64,000 nucleotides of DNA from Eonycteris spelaea (Eukaryota; Chordata; Mammalia; Chiroptera; Pteropodidae): NCBI GenBank assembly GCA_003508835.1, contig PUFA01000105.1, positions 248,001-312,000 on the forward strand, in the 5' to 3' direction. The notes below the pieces were generated by a model. The model made no database searches, was not told where the DNA came from, and was given only the letters and a program-made list of their open reading frames with translations. The position numbers were made by a program, and so were the translations under genes. Shown one piece after another: positions 12,621 through 24,113 of this stretch. Positions within the stretch are counted from its first letter, which is position 1. Each line of letters opens with the position of its first letter.

Positions 12621-13234
12621 TAAAATTTATTTAATAAATGTAATGTTACCTTATTATGAATGTTATTGTGTTACGAGCTGGATTTTGTTGTATTACTCTC
12701 AAGAGTATTGGACCTGAATTGAAGTTAGTTAAGTTGAGATTTAAGTGACTTATAGATTAACCTGATCCTTTTGAGGCTTACCAATTTTTTATTTTGTTTC
12801 GAGGGTAGATTTTGTTCTAAAACAAAACTGCTAAATTACTAAAGCAAAATTCTTCTAACGACTCTGCCCAGGATTCAGTAGTGTTCTGGTAAGTGCTTAA
12901 CAACTGGTTCTCCGAGGGAAAAAAAAAAATCTCCTTTGTAGCATTTCCTTACTTCCTACTTCCTACCAATGTCATAGCAAACAGCTCTTGAAATCCTCCA
13001 AAACTCAACCATCAGCTATCTCAAGCCAGCCCTAGCACACTCCGCCATATTAGGAGGTCTCTCCACCCTGACTGGTCAAAACAGAAACTGTGCCGAGCTT
13101 CACGTAAGCTCCAGACATTGTTTCATCTCCCGCTTTCCGGCGGTTCTTTCTCCAGCCGCATGGAATTTCCCTCCACGCGTGTACGGCTAAGTATCCGGCA
13201 AAGACTGCGGTAGGCACCTCTGCACATCCCAGAG

Positions 13235-13298
<64 letters not shown>

Positions 13299-15129
13299 GC
13301 TCCCTCCTCTCCCACACTCTGCCTCACAAATTCTGGTGGCCTCGCCGTCCCCACACTCCTAAGCTTCAGGACAGCACCAGCTCCCCTTGAGTTTCCTCCC
13401 CTTTTGCTGCGGCTCTGAACTGTCGACAGGAAGTCGACTGGTCAATCGCGGGCTCGCCTAGTTTGATTCGCTTCTCGCAGGGAATCGGATTCCTAAGCCG
13501 ACTATTGTCCCATGTCTGAAAACGATTGCTTCATATATTTTGTTTTCTAGTTATGTTTGCCTAATTCCAATTATATACAATATAATGATTCTATATTGAG
13601 AGGACAATTCCCATAGCAGTTAATCCTCAATTTGGGCAAATGTAAACCTTCAGTATTGACACCTCCACTCAGGTAAGTAGCAAACTGCCTTCGGGGTAGC
13701 AAAGAAGCATTACCACCCAGTGTCTGTTGTTCGCCCATTTTTCTTTCCTCTTTCCTTCTCTGTCAGAGAAAATAATTGCCCTATGTAAGAGGACTTAAAA
13801 CTGACTTCGGTGAGAAAACATAAGACACCTTCTCTCAATGATTCCGATTCTTTTGGCCTAAGACTATGGCTGACATTGCCCAGCCATTGTTGCTAGTGAT
13901 GTCCGAAGGGTCACAGACAATGAGAGTTGGTCTCAGAAGTTTGGGGATGGACAGCTATGGTTCTAAATTTCGAAATGCTGAGCAAGGCGTGTCGATCAAA
14001 TTATAGACCGGTGAGCTTCCTTGATCCCAGGAAAAGTTATTGAATGACTTGCTAGAGGAAGCATTTCTGAGAACTGAGAAAAGGGGGTGGTCACACTCGG
14101 CATCCACTTGGGTTCCAAAAAAAAAGAAACGATGCAGGCTGAACACATGTACAGTGCCTGGCACCTGGTAGACACTTAGAAGATGTCCTTAACATGACTG
14201 CATAAATTACGGACTAAATGAGAAAACAAATGCTTTTCTATCGACAGGCCACAAACCTGATAGTCTAGGAAAGTACAGCAGGGGATACAGCTGACTTTCC
14301 GCAAAACACACTGGACAAAGTCCACACAACACAGCTCAGTTTAGCTTACATTTCTGGAGTGTCCGCGGTGGGCCAGACATTCTGCCAGTTATGGGAGACG
14401 CATACATGCCTAGTACATGATTCCTACGATTTGGATTTAGACTTAGACTCATCACTGGGGAGTATAACTACGATATGGCAAGGGACAGGATAGAAGTACA
14501 CAGAGGTGCCTGGCTCAGTTTGGGGAGCTTGTAGGAAAGCGTGCCAGTCCTGAATGATGATACCCCTGTCTGCAGCATATGAGTGCTGCAAATGCTTCCT
14601 CTCGCGTGGGTTTTCATGGGGGCGTCTGGCATTCAAGGTTCCTTGTCGTCCTGGCTTGGTTTTTCTTTCTCTTCAGCTCCCTCTGCCTTATCTGGTGGAG
14701 ATGCCTGCGAGATTTTAGTAGCGTGTCAATCATCATTCATTCATTTTTGTATTCTCCTGACTCTCCTTGGACGTTTTAATGGGGGCATTGAGAGAGCCAG
14801 AATTAGAGACTTTGTCTAATTGCTATGTGACTATTATTATTATGTTAGAATTACAGTGCTTCCAAGGACTAGGTTCTCTGAGTGGGTGTTTCCTTTATGG
14901 TTTGAAATGCTGTGTAAATAAGAGAATCAAAAAAAAAACACAGTGATTTACAGCATTTTCACCACTAATGCCCTTTTTATTTTTTCTCCTTTGTACAAAC
15001 CAGCTTTTAAGAGATATCTTATAAGTAAATTACTTTAATAATTAATAGAAATTAACTTAAGACATGTCATTTCCAAGTAGCTTCTGATTAGCATGACATA
15101 TCTGGTTGGAATTCATGTAATTTAGCTAT
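12621..15129. other. Intergenic; possible unnamed LTR-like stretch at 12950-13570
   Basis: 12950-13570 is C-rich with CpGs and carries the TC repeat; it ends CCATGTCTGAAAACGATTGCTTCATATATTTTG, which resembles part of a common interspersed repeat I cannot place. The remainder is unassigned. Confidence 0.4.
13238..13292. repeat. (TC)n microsatellite
   Basis: About 27 perfect TC units in an otherwise moderately GC-rich, CpG-containing stretch (13020-13500). Confidence 0.97.
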
Positions 15130-15370
15130 AAACAAAAAGTCAGAATGAGCACTCATCAAGAACCTGCTGTATGCCGGGCCCTGCCCTAAATGCCTCCCTT
15201 CCATCAAATTGGGTAAGCCTCAGAACCATCATACAAGGTAGATACTGTTGCCGACCCTATTAGCTCATGAGGAAACTGAGGCTCAGAGAGGGTGAGTAAG
15301 TTGTTCATGTTCTCACAGCTAGTGAGTTGAATTCTAGGCAGTCTGGCTCCAGACTCTACACTCTTGACCT
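15130..15370 (-). mobile_element. MIR SINE, reversed
   Basis: The plus strand shows the reversed MIR: CCTGCTGTATGCCGGGCCCTG, GAGGAAACTGAGGCTCAGAGAGGGTGAGTAAGTTGTTCATG, CACAGCTAGTGAGTTG and GGCAGTCTGGCTCCAGACTCTACAC. It is nearly full length. Confidence 0.88.
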
Positions 15371-16499
15371 TTATAATGCATAGTTGATGCTTGAATTAGG
15401 CCAAGTAGTTACATGAATGTAAATGAATGATTTCTGTTAGGCTTTCCAAAACAATGAGACTAGCACGTAGATATCCATTACTACCTTTGGGGACCCCTGA
15501 GTAGAGCTTCTGCCTTACAACTTAGAATACTGTTTAACATCCTGAGTTTTGCATGGAGTAAATGCTGCATACTCGGCATCATCTTTAAGGAACCCAAAGA
15601 ATGCTAAGACACGATCAGATACAACCATGATGTGTTAACTGGTAACTCACAGAAGTGGGGGCAGCCTTACCCAGAGTGCTTGTAACCTCAACAGAGTTTC
15701 ATTTGCAAAAGCTGGGCTTATTTATAAGAGGAAGACCTCACCCAATAACCTATTATCCTGCAAATATGTATTTAGGGACATTTGAAGTTATTCTATTTAC
15801 CTAATCATTACTAATGGCTACTTTGGATCTATGACAGCTGAACATGTAAATACGGCTCTTAGATCTTTCTCAAGGTATGATACTGGCCCAGTAGAGCATA
15901 ACAGCTTCTTCAGAGAACAGGATTTCCTTGAAGCACAATCTGTTGAGGATCAAACAGAGCTCACAGGGCTTTAGGAGTTTCTTATGAGGTCATTTGGTAC
16001 AGCTGTCCTCAGAGCTAAATGTCAAAATTTACCAGGAAATTGGGAACCACTAAGAACTGAATATCAATAAACATGAAAGCCAAACTTTAATGTTTTTAGA
16101 AAAATGAGAATAGGGTCAGCATGATACTTCGTGGCAATAAATAGATAATAGATGAGAAGAAGTCATTTAAAAAGAGTTTGTGCAGCCAAACCAAACATAC
16201 TAGGTAGCAAAGTTTCAGGAATACTGATTACTAGGTAGTATAATAGAAATTACTGATCTTATCCAGAGGGAACACAGATATCAGTCCGGGAGGTTATAGC
16301 GTACTGAGAAATGATTAACTTGACTGGAGAAGCTCACCTGCTTGCACCTTCCCTGAGCTAAAGTCCTGCGAAGAGTCTCCTCTCCTCGGCTGCGCCTGTG
16401 GGGATACAGCACCACTCACACAGCCCTGCTCGGCAGGTTTGCTAGGCCTGCTGTAAAGACGTGGGTGGGGGCGGGGGGGGAGGCACACAAAAATACTCC
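15371..16499. other. Intergenic, nothing recognised
   Basis: Unique-looking sequence with no gene or named repeat. Confidence 0.5.
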
Positions 16500-16693
16500 C
16501 TCGCAGTGCTGGAGGCCAGAAGTCTGAAATCAAGGTGTCAGCAGGGCCGTGCCCCCCTCCGAAATCTGTAGGGGGAGAACCCTTCCTGGCCTCTTCCTAG
16601 CTTCTGGTGCTGGCCAGCAATCCTTGGTCTTCCTTGGCTTGTGCTGTATCACTCACTGTAATCTCTCTGCTCTCTCGTCACATGGCATCTCGC

Positions 16694-16731
<38 letters not shown>

Positions 16732-16925
16732 CACATGGCATTCTCCTCCCTGTGTCTCTCTCTGTCCTTCTTATGGGGGCACCAGTCATGCTGGATTTAA
16801 GCCCACCCCTAAACCAGTGTACCCTCATTGTAACTGATTGCATTCGCGAGGACCCCATTTCCCAATAGGTTAGGACTTCAACATATCTTCTGGGGGTGCA
16901 AGACATAGTTCAACCCATAATAATG
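16500..16925 (-). mobile_element. MaLR-type LTR, reversed, with (GT)n
   Basis: The plus strand reads CTGGAGGCCAGAAGTCTGAAATCAAGGTGTCAGCAGGG, then a CTTCCTAGCTTCTGG and AATCCTTGG region, and ends ATTTCCCAATAGGTTAGGACTTCAACATAT. This is the pattern of a reversed MaLR/MLT-class LTR. A GT repeat at 16696-16729 sits inside, flanked by two similar words (CACATGGCAT...CCCTGTGT) that suggest a local duplication. The subfamily is not resolved. Confidence 0.7.
16696..16729. repeat. (GT)n microsatellite
   Basis: About 17 uninterrupted GT units inside the reversed LTR. Confidence 0.97.
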
Positions 16926-18376
16926 CGCATCCCTTCAACCACTCTTTGCTCTGTTTGCACAGCTTGTATGTCCGTAGCTCCTCCCCTGTACCTGTCCTGT
17001 TCATCCGCTCCTCCTTACCACAGGCCCACTCATATCCTCAGCTGTTAGCGGGTGCCGTGTGTCTGGTCTCCCTAATGTCATCGTAAGCTCTTTGTCTGCT
17101 AAAGAACTCTTCTTCAAACTTATTTCCACAAAGCACTTAAAACAGTGATTTGATAACAGAACGACTTCTACCCTGAGAGCAATGGATACTTCTTAAGAAA
17201 CTCTTTCGCTTACGATGTCTAACAGTTCTTTCGCAATTCCTGCACAGGGGCTCGGAGCCGCTATTGGATCCGCTGGCGGGATCCTAATTTCATGTTTAAG
17301 GGAGTTAAGATGAAGATGAAATGACAGACCCAGATCGTGAGGCACATGGCTTGGGTTAGTTGCCTTTTATTGGAAAATTTCTCCTTCCTCTCCTCATTCC
17401 TTATACTTTAGTTATTAATGAGCCACGAGTTCCACTGTGGGGGCTGGGTGGGGGGACTCCATCCACAGAAGTAAAGTGAACAAGAGAAGAGAGAAAGGAG
17501 AATGTGTAGGGGAAAATCTGCCTTTTCTACTAGCCCGCGGGCGGGGGAAGAAAGTCACAAAGCCACCCAGCCCTGCCTGCCTTCCTTGATGGTTCTCCCT
17601 CTTTTTCTCCAGCGTGATTATGTAAAACCTCAACTTTTCTTAAACTTCTGATGCCACCTTTACTCTTTCAGTCGAAGGAGATAGCTGTGGCTCCTGGTTT
17701 TGTTTTAATACGAAGTATCTGGTGGAAGTTCCTTCAACATTCACCTACCTCCCAAAGGGCTAGGAGTTGGAGGGAGCGGGAAGGAGGTGGGTGTGAGCAG
17801 GGACAGCAATCACTAACTTCCCGACCAAGGGCCAGCTGGCCAGGGGCGCAGCAGAGGAGACACCATGTGGCCCCTATGCACAAGTGCTGTGTTCCCAGTC
17901 TCCAGCCTCAGGGAATCACGAGGGAGGGAGGCAGTCTCCCCTGAGAAGGAGGGGGGCAGATGGGGGAGCCCTTGATTGGGAGGAGGCTCTGTGAAGCCCA
18001 CTGTAGATACTTGTTTTCTTTCCTGGGACTCACAAAGGAGAGCCTCGAAGTCATAGTCAACCTAGACAAGACAAAAGAGGTCCTTCCTGGTGCGAGAGGG
18101 AGAGGAGAGATGAGGGACATGGAGGAAAGAGGGGAGGAGAGAGAGGGAGAGAGAGAACAAAAAGAAAGAGAGAATGAGAAAATACTAAGTAGAAAACCTT
18201 AACAGCTGTTCTCTGAGACGTAGTAAACTAATAACCGCTAGCCATGCTCGCTACTCTAAAGGGATGTATTGTAACCAGGCTTTTAGATTCTGAATTCTTT
18301 CCTTGATACTTTTGCTGCAAGACTTTGTCTTCCTATAGGCTGGGCATCACCTAGCAGTACAGGTGAAGTGAGAGAA

Positions 18377-18434
<58 letters not shown>

Positions 18435-19072
18435 GATGTATCAATTTTATGAACAACCTAAGTTGAAAAGCACTTCAAGTTTGGAAGTCCATCTATCTTC
18501 CCAGATGAAGAGTGCAAGGAACATTTGAGAGCAGGCTCTTTGGGGCTGGATGACAGGCCAAGTGGGTGGCTCAGGGCCTGAGGAGAGTGGCAACACCCTT
18601 AATAGAAAGACAAGTAGAAGAGCGAGGTTTGCACGCTGCGTGAGTCTGTCTGCCCTACGTGACCACCCTCCTGTGTGGATGCGGCAACACACATACCCCC
18701 CCGTTTTCTCCGCCATTCCTGGCCGTGGGGTCTGATTAGAATCTGGGGACTGGAGCTCTGAGCAGGACCAGGGCAGGGGCAACTCCACGGCTCTGGGTCA
18801 GGTAGAATGTGAGGGTCCCCATTCAGAAGTGAACTAGATTCCAGGAGCCTTTGCACTCTGAAGGGAATGAGGGATCCAGGCCACATGTCCTTGGCTGTGC
18901 TACTGTGATAAAAATAGATCAAAGGCAATAAAAGGTTCTTAGTCTGGAAAAGCCAAGAAAGGGCTAGAACTCAGGAGGCCACAGCGCAACCCCCACTTCT
19001 CTAAGCAAAGCCCTCTCCTGTGTATCCGGTCCCCAGCCTGCAAAGGGAAACGTGTTCTCCTTGCTTTGAAGT
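16926..19072. other. Intergenic with purine-rich tracts
   Basis: Apart from the AG repeat and the purine tract at 18095-18180, I see nothing named. The 97-113-codon frames here overlap each other on both strands and look spurious. Confidence 0.5.
18379..18431. repeat. (AG)n microsatellite
   Basis: About 26 perfect AG units. A looser purine-rich tract (GGGAGAGGAGAG-type) lies upstream at 18095-18180. Confidence 0.97.
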
Positions 19073-19200
19073 CAGTGTTTCTCAGACTCTAACGAGTGTA
19101 CAAGTCACCTGGGATGTTGCTAACGCGAAGATTCTGCTGAGTAGTTCTGGGGGTAGGCCTTGAGCTTCTGCGTTTGTAACAATATCCCAGGCTGCCAGGA
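19073..19200 (+). mobile_element. MER5A-like hAT-Charlie MITE
   Basis: CAGTGTTTCTCAGACTCTAACGAGTGTACAAGTCACCTGGG, then GATTCTGCTGAGTAGTTCTGGG and TAACAATATCCCAGG, match the MER5A pattern. It is non-coding; the 3' terminus is missing. Confidence 0.75.
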
Positions 19201-20559
19201 GTCTGTATGACACCTTTGCCTGAATTGTAAGAAGTGCTCCCCTCTGGGCAGCCCCTGAAGAGTCTTTGCAAAAAGAATCTTTTTCCCCCACACACAATTC
19301 GGCTGGTGATAGACAGGCAGGATTTCAGCCCCTGTACACCTTCAGACCATGCATTGAGCAGTGCACAACCTGCCCAACTGTACAGGGCGGTCCTGACCAC
19401 GCAGGCCACTGTCTCCTGGGCTGCTGCTAACACAACCCCACCTATGAGCCATCACAGAGGGTCTGCGACTCTCTCTCCTTCATGGCACAACTCAGCCAGC
19501 CCCAGCAAGACATCCTCTAGCTCACACTCTTGTATAGGAATACCGGTTTGGCCTCTGAGGCTGCCAGGATGACACACAGGAATGAGCTCATTTCTCCTCT
19601 CCTTCAGGAAGTGAGGTCGGCCCTGGCTGCGCATCCTCACTCAGCCTGGAGCTCTGAGTCCGGGCTATATCGTGGTTCCCCATCCACCGCTCCTGCCGGA
19701 GATCTTGCGTTTGAAGTCGTATACCTCACATCATGTTTAATCCAGGATCTAAGCAAATAAGCTCCTGCATCGATTCTCAGTGCGTGGTTATTATCCGGTG
19801 CGCTCGGATCTCCTGTTTCTCATCGGGTATCATTCCCCCTTCGTAGGCAGGGGAGTAGACGTGAAAGCAAAGAGCCAAGGGCCTGACACTTCCCTACACT
19901 GCATGGCTACCTCGCACGGCAGGACAGAGCACAGTTTTCCTCTGCCACACCTCTGCCGGCAGCCTTGTCTGTCCTACCGCTGGGGGGAAACCCAAAATGT
20001 TTGTCTACCCAGTGCTGCCAAATTCTTCCCTTCGTAGGAGCTTAAGGTCAAGGTGGAGAGAGCAATGGAAGCCGTTCGGAGAAGCGCCCAGCTTGGCTGA
20101 GCTCAGCTGCCCAGTCTCCCTTCAAAGGGTTGGGTGCTAGCTACTCACCTCCTCCCAGAAAGAAACCCTCAGCCAAGGGCAGAAAATTCCGGTTTCTCTA
20201 AGTAGCAGATTAAAAGGAGCAACAAAATAGAATACGAGACCGTTAGGCTAGTAACTTGAAGGTTTCGGTTCTACCAAGGCCGCTCGCCTTGATTTCTCTC
20301 GAGTGTGTCTGTACGACTGATAAAGCGGAGGAGGCTGCCGCCGCTCACGCTGGAAGTGTGCATCAAGTCCGGTGGCTTCCGCCACGTCTTTTCTGTTAAG
20401 CTAAATTTATAAAGTTAAAAACAAAGTCCCGCATATTTATAACCGAAATACAATTGCCTTGTATTTCAGTTCAGAAATAACGAGTTGTGGGCTTTAACAA
20501 GTTTTAAGTCCATTGCTTTTTTTTTTTTTTTTTGGCCCCTAAATTTAGATGTTGGCTTC
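19201..20559. other. Intergenic, nothing recognised
   Basis: Moderately GC-rich to 20380, then AT-rich with a T18 run at 20517. No gene or named repeat. Confidence 0.5.
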
Positions 20560-20860
20560 TTATCGATAATAAAACAACCAACAACCCAATGGAAAACACA
20601 GGAGCAGATGATGTCCAACGTCACTCGTGATAAGTTAAATGCAAAATAAAACTACTTCGAATGACTATGTATCACCTGTAAGATTAGCAAAGACCGAAAG
20701 TTTGATAACACACCCGAAATTATCTACCAGTAGGGCACTGTTTAAAGAAATCATAGTACATCAGTACTATCAAATAAGATACAGTTATAAACAAACAAAA
20801 CAAAGAATAAGGAAGCTCGTCTATATTCTGTTATAGAAAAAATTTCCCAATAGCCTGCAT
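20560..20860 (+). mobile_element. L1 LINE 3'-region fragment
   Basis: The sequence resembles the 3' part of L1 ORF2/3'UTR: CCCAATGGAAAACA, CACCTGTAAGATTAGCAAAG and AAATCATAGTACATCAGTACTATC, ending near TAGAAAAAATTTCCCAATAG. It is preceded by a T-run at 20517-20534. Heavily diverged. Confidence 0.6.
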
Positions 20861-22085
20861 TTAATGGTCAAAGTAGAGGACAAGAGAGCAAGGCACAGAA
20901 TGGGGCGAGCAGCCCCTGCCACTGTTCATTTGGTTTGGTAAACCGTTGGCCTGGATTTCCTCTTCTGTTCAACACGTCCACTTCTCCCTGGGCTTCTTGC
21001 TAGGTGAGATGTGTCAGTTGTCAGGCTTTTCCTTCTTCCTTCAGGGTGTGTAGATGGGACGTGGGCAAAATGAGGGGGGCGTGTTCGTGTTCATGGTACC
21101 GAAGGCTCTGGTGTGTTGTACATGGCACATCTCCCTCTCCAGAGAGAGATTTCCCTCGCTGTCCTTGTTCCCTCCGTGTCTGCCGTGGTGATAGAAACTG
21201 CGACTTTGTCAACCACTCACCTGCGGTTTCCTTAGACCCTCCTCTCCCACCCACACTTAGAAGCCCCCAGGGCGGCACGCAGCTCGCTGGGTTTAGCTTG
21301 CAGTTATATCCTGGGCGGGAAGGATGCCCAGGGGGGAGGAAGTGCGTGTGGGGATGGGAAGAGCCTAGCTTGCCGCCTTATTCTAGAAAGAGCTCCAGAA
21401 CTAGATTTGCTAAGCAAAAGGGAGCAGAGACCTAATAAGAATACATATTGTTGATAGAAATACTGGAAATATCAAGAATCTCGTGAGCCCAAATCCAGAA
21501 CTTTGGTCATTAGTAATAAGTAAAAATAGTAATAATAATAATAAAAAGCGTTATGAACCCTGATAATGGCCCCAGTGGCTTCCCATTTCTCTCTCCATTT
21601 GCCCCAAACTCCTCGGAGCCACTCTTGGAAGGGTCGCTCTTACTTCTGGTGGTTTGGTCTGTGACTTTCTCGCTTTGCTTTTTCTGATTATACAATTCCA
21701 TGTTTTTTTTCAAAACAAAAACAAATTCCAGTCCTGCTTGGTCCTTCAGAAATACATTTTATGAACTTTTCACTGGGGCCGTGAGCGGGAAGAGGGTTAA
21801 TAACCGAAGGAGGTTTTCTGGCATATTTTGCATCTCGAGGCCGAGGTGGTGGGCTGCTTGTCCCAGCTCGCTCTCTGCCGGGGACGCGTCTGTCTACTGA
21901 AGACATTACCTGGTCAGTGCGCCTCCCCGTCTGGCTCTCCGGGTGGTTTCCAGCACCTGATCCCTCCGCTTTCCCTTCAGGCCTCTGCTGGGTGAGGGCG
22001 TCCTAGCTGCTCTGGCTTGCAGAAAATTGCTACTGCATCATCCCTTCCTGCTTTTCCCTAAATCCTGCCCATGCCTTGACCAATA
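20861..22085. other. Intergenic, nothing recognised
   Basis: The 143-codon plus frame at 21004-21435 is Cys/Arg/Pro-rich with no recognisable domain and is probably chance in GC-rich DNA. Confidence 0.5.
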
Positions 22086-22405
22086 CTGTTGACCCTTGAA
22101 CAACACAGGTTGGAATGGTGCGGGTCCATTTACACGTAGATTTCTTTCAGTAAGTATACAGCTGGCCCTTTGTGGCATCTACAAATTCCCAGAGCCAACT
22201 GTATGCACCATTCTGCATCATTTTATACAAGGGACTTGAGCATCCTCAGATTTTGGTATCTGTGTGGGTCCTGGGACCCATCCCCCATGGATGCTGAGAG
22301 ATGACTATGGCTAAATTTCCGGTGAGTCCAAAGTTATACATAGATTGTTCAACTGCACGGGGGTCAGTGCCCCTACCCCCTGAGTTGTTCAAGCATCAAC
22401 TGTAG
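22086..22405. mobile_element. Tigger-like DNA transposon remnant (outer element of a nest)
   Basis: It begins CTGTTGACCCTTGAACAACA and ends GTTGTTCAAGCATCAACTG, imperfect terminal inverted repeats of the Tc1/mariner Tigger type, flanked by TA on both sides (TA target duplication). The inside is non-coding and is interrupted by a second element at about 22157-22310. A long-dead MITE-like copy. Confidence 0.75.
22157..22310. mobile_element. Second Tigger/MER2-like element nested in the first
   Basis: The block starts CAGCTGGCCCTTTGTGGCATC and ends GGATGCTGAGAGATGACTAT, with the typical ACTTGAGCATCCTCAGATTTTGGTATC and TCCTGGGACCCATCCCCCATGG internal words. It sits where the outer element's middle should be, with TA at both edges. 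Insertion order: outer first, inner later. Confidence 0.65.
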
Positions 22406-23949
22406 TCGCTTTACAAAACTCTCAAATTACCCACTCTGACAGCGCCACATGCTTCTTGCCAGGCCCCAGCTGAAGCAGACCCCATTTAGAAGACAAAGAA
22501 TCATTGACAGCTGCCAATGTTTTAAGATTTTGAGTGCCAGCAGTTTTCTTAAAGCAAAGTCTATTCTATTCCCTAGAGTATATGAAGTTGGAGAAAAACT
22601 ATATATCTATATGTTTTGGTCTGGCAACTATGAGATTCAAGGTCAGTCATTCACATATTGGTTCTGCAAGGCACTTACATACCCTATGCTCTGGTTCGAG
22701 CTTGATGGGCGTATAAATATATAGAATCTTTGCCCACATGTGTTTTCAAACTAATAGTGGTATCCAGACACTCACCAAAGAAAAGCAAGGCAATGCATGA
22801 GATGTGGCTATCAAGCTGATTTCTTAATTTTTTTTTTAAAGTGACTTTTTAAAAAGCTAGAAGAGTCATCCAGATTGGTTCTCCTATGTACAGATCAAGT
22901 TCCCAGAGGTCGACTAGTCTGGGGTTGGACTCAGAGCTAATTCCTGAACCCAAGTCTGGGTCTTCCAGGGTGAATCTGCTTCTCTACCCCACACGCCCTC
23001 CCTTGAACAAATATTCTATTAACACTGGTGTTGTCATTTCCTCTGAGGTTTATCGAAGGATTATGGCGGATTGAAACTTTTAACAAACATACAAGAACTC
23101 ATATCCATGAAATGAATCATAGTAGCTTTAGATATATATTTTAAAGAGCAGTCACAGTTACTTTGTAATCACAGGTGTGATACCTGATGTAATCTGGTGC
23201 GTTAGGAACCAAAAAGAGAGGATTGATCTGCTGCCCGGGAGAATCCTTCCTCCGTAGCTCCCTGAGTGGGGCAGCCCTTCCTCTGGCTCCACTGGGCCAC
23301 CTCCATGGATTGCTGGTGGTTGTATGTACATCTTGGCCTCTCGGAACGACAGCCGCCCTGCGTGGATGCAGCACCCAGGGGATCTTCCAGTCCTCCGTGG
23401 AGGTTTAGAAATAGATGCCTCTTGGGACCAGTTGAGGGCGCTGAAGAGCAGAAGCAAGAAGGACAAAGCCTTCCTGAAGGTAACGGTCCCAGCTGAATTC
23501 CTGTGCTCCTTCGTGGTGGTACGTCCAACTAGAATTCCTTTAATTTTCTTCTGACACAGCCCGTTAGTTCCCAAAGACTCCTGGCCTTTCAGAGGTAGCA
23601 AGCCCAAAGAGGCCATCCAGGATGAGAGTGGCATTCGGAGATCATAGGTGGTCTGGGTGTGACTTCACCCGCACAGCTGATGACGTGCGGCTCTCAGAAC
23701 ATTCTCTGACTGGACCGGTGTCCCTGCCTTCCTGTGTGGACAGCCTCTACCCTCCCCCAGCACCCCAACAAGACATCGAAGGGCTCCACCCGCAGGATCT
23801 GAGCATCGAGACATTTGCTGGGTCCTTCCGAAAGAGGGGCTGTCTCTTCTCTTCCTCTCATTCATGAAATTGTGGGATTTTAGAGCAATATGGACATGTA
23901 AGGGTTGAAACGTCATTTTGCAGAATATTTGGGCTCACATGGGCTACCT
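22406..23949. other. Intergenic, nothing recognised
   Basis: Several overlapping frames at 23140-23870 on both strands (up to 158 codons) show no domain and no splice-consistent pattern. Confidence 0.5.
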
Positions 23950-24113
23950 CAGTGCTGCCCAGACTCTCGCGTCACGCAACTCACCTGCGAGGCTTGTTAA
24001 AATGCAGGTTCTGCTTCGTGAAGTCCCGGTTAGGGTCTGAGAGTCTTCATTTCTAACAAGTTCCCAGGTAATGCCCAGGCTGCTGGGCAAAGAGCGCACC
24101 TTAAGTAGCAAGG
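23950..24113 (+). mobile_element. MER5A-like hAT-Charlie MITE
   Basis: CAGTGCTGCCCAGACTCTCG, TTGTTAAAATGCAGGTTCTGCTTC, TTTCTAACAAGTTCCCAGGTAATGCC and final TTAAGTAGCAAGG give an almost full-length MER5A. Confidence 0.85.
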
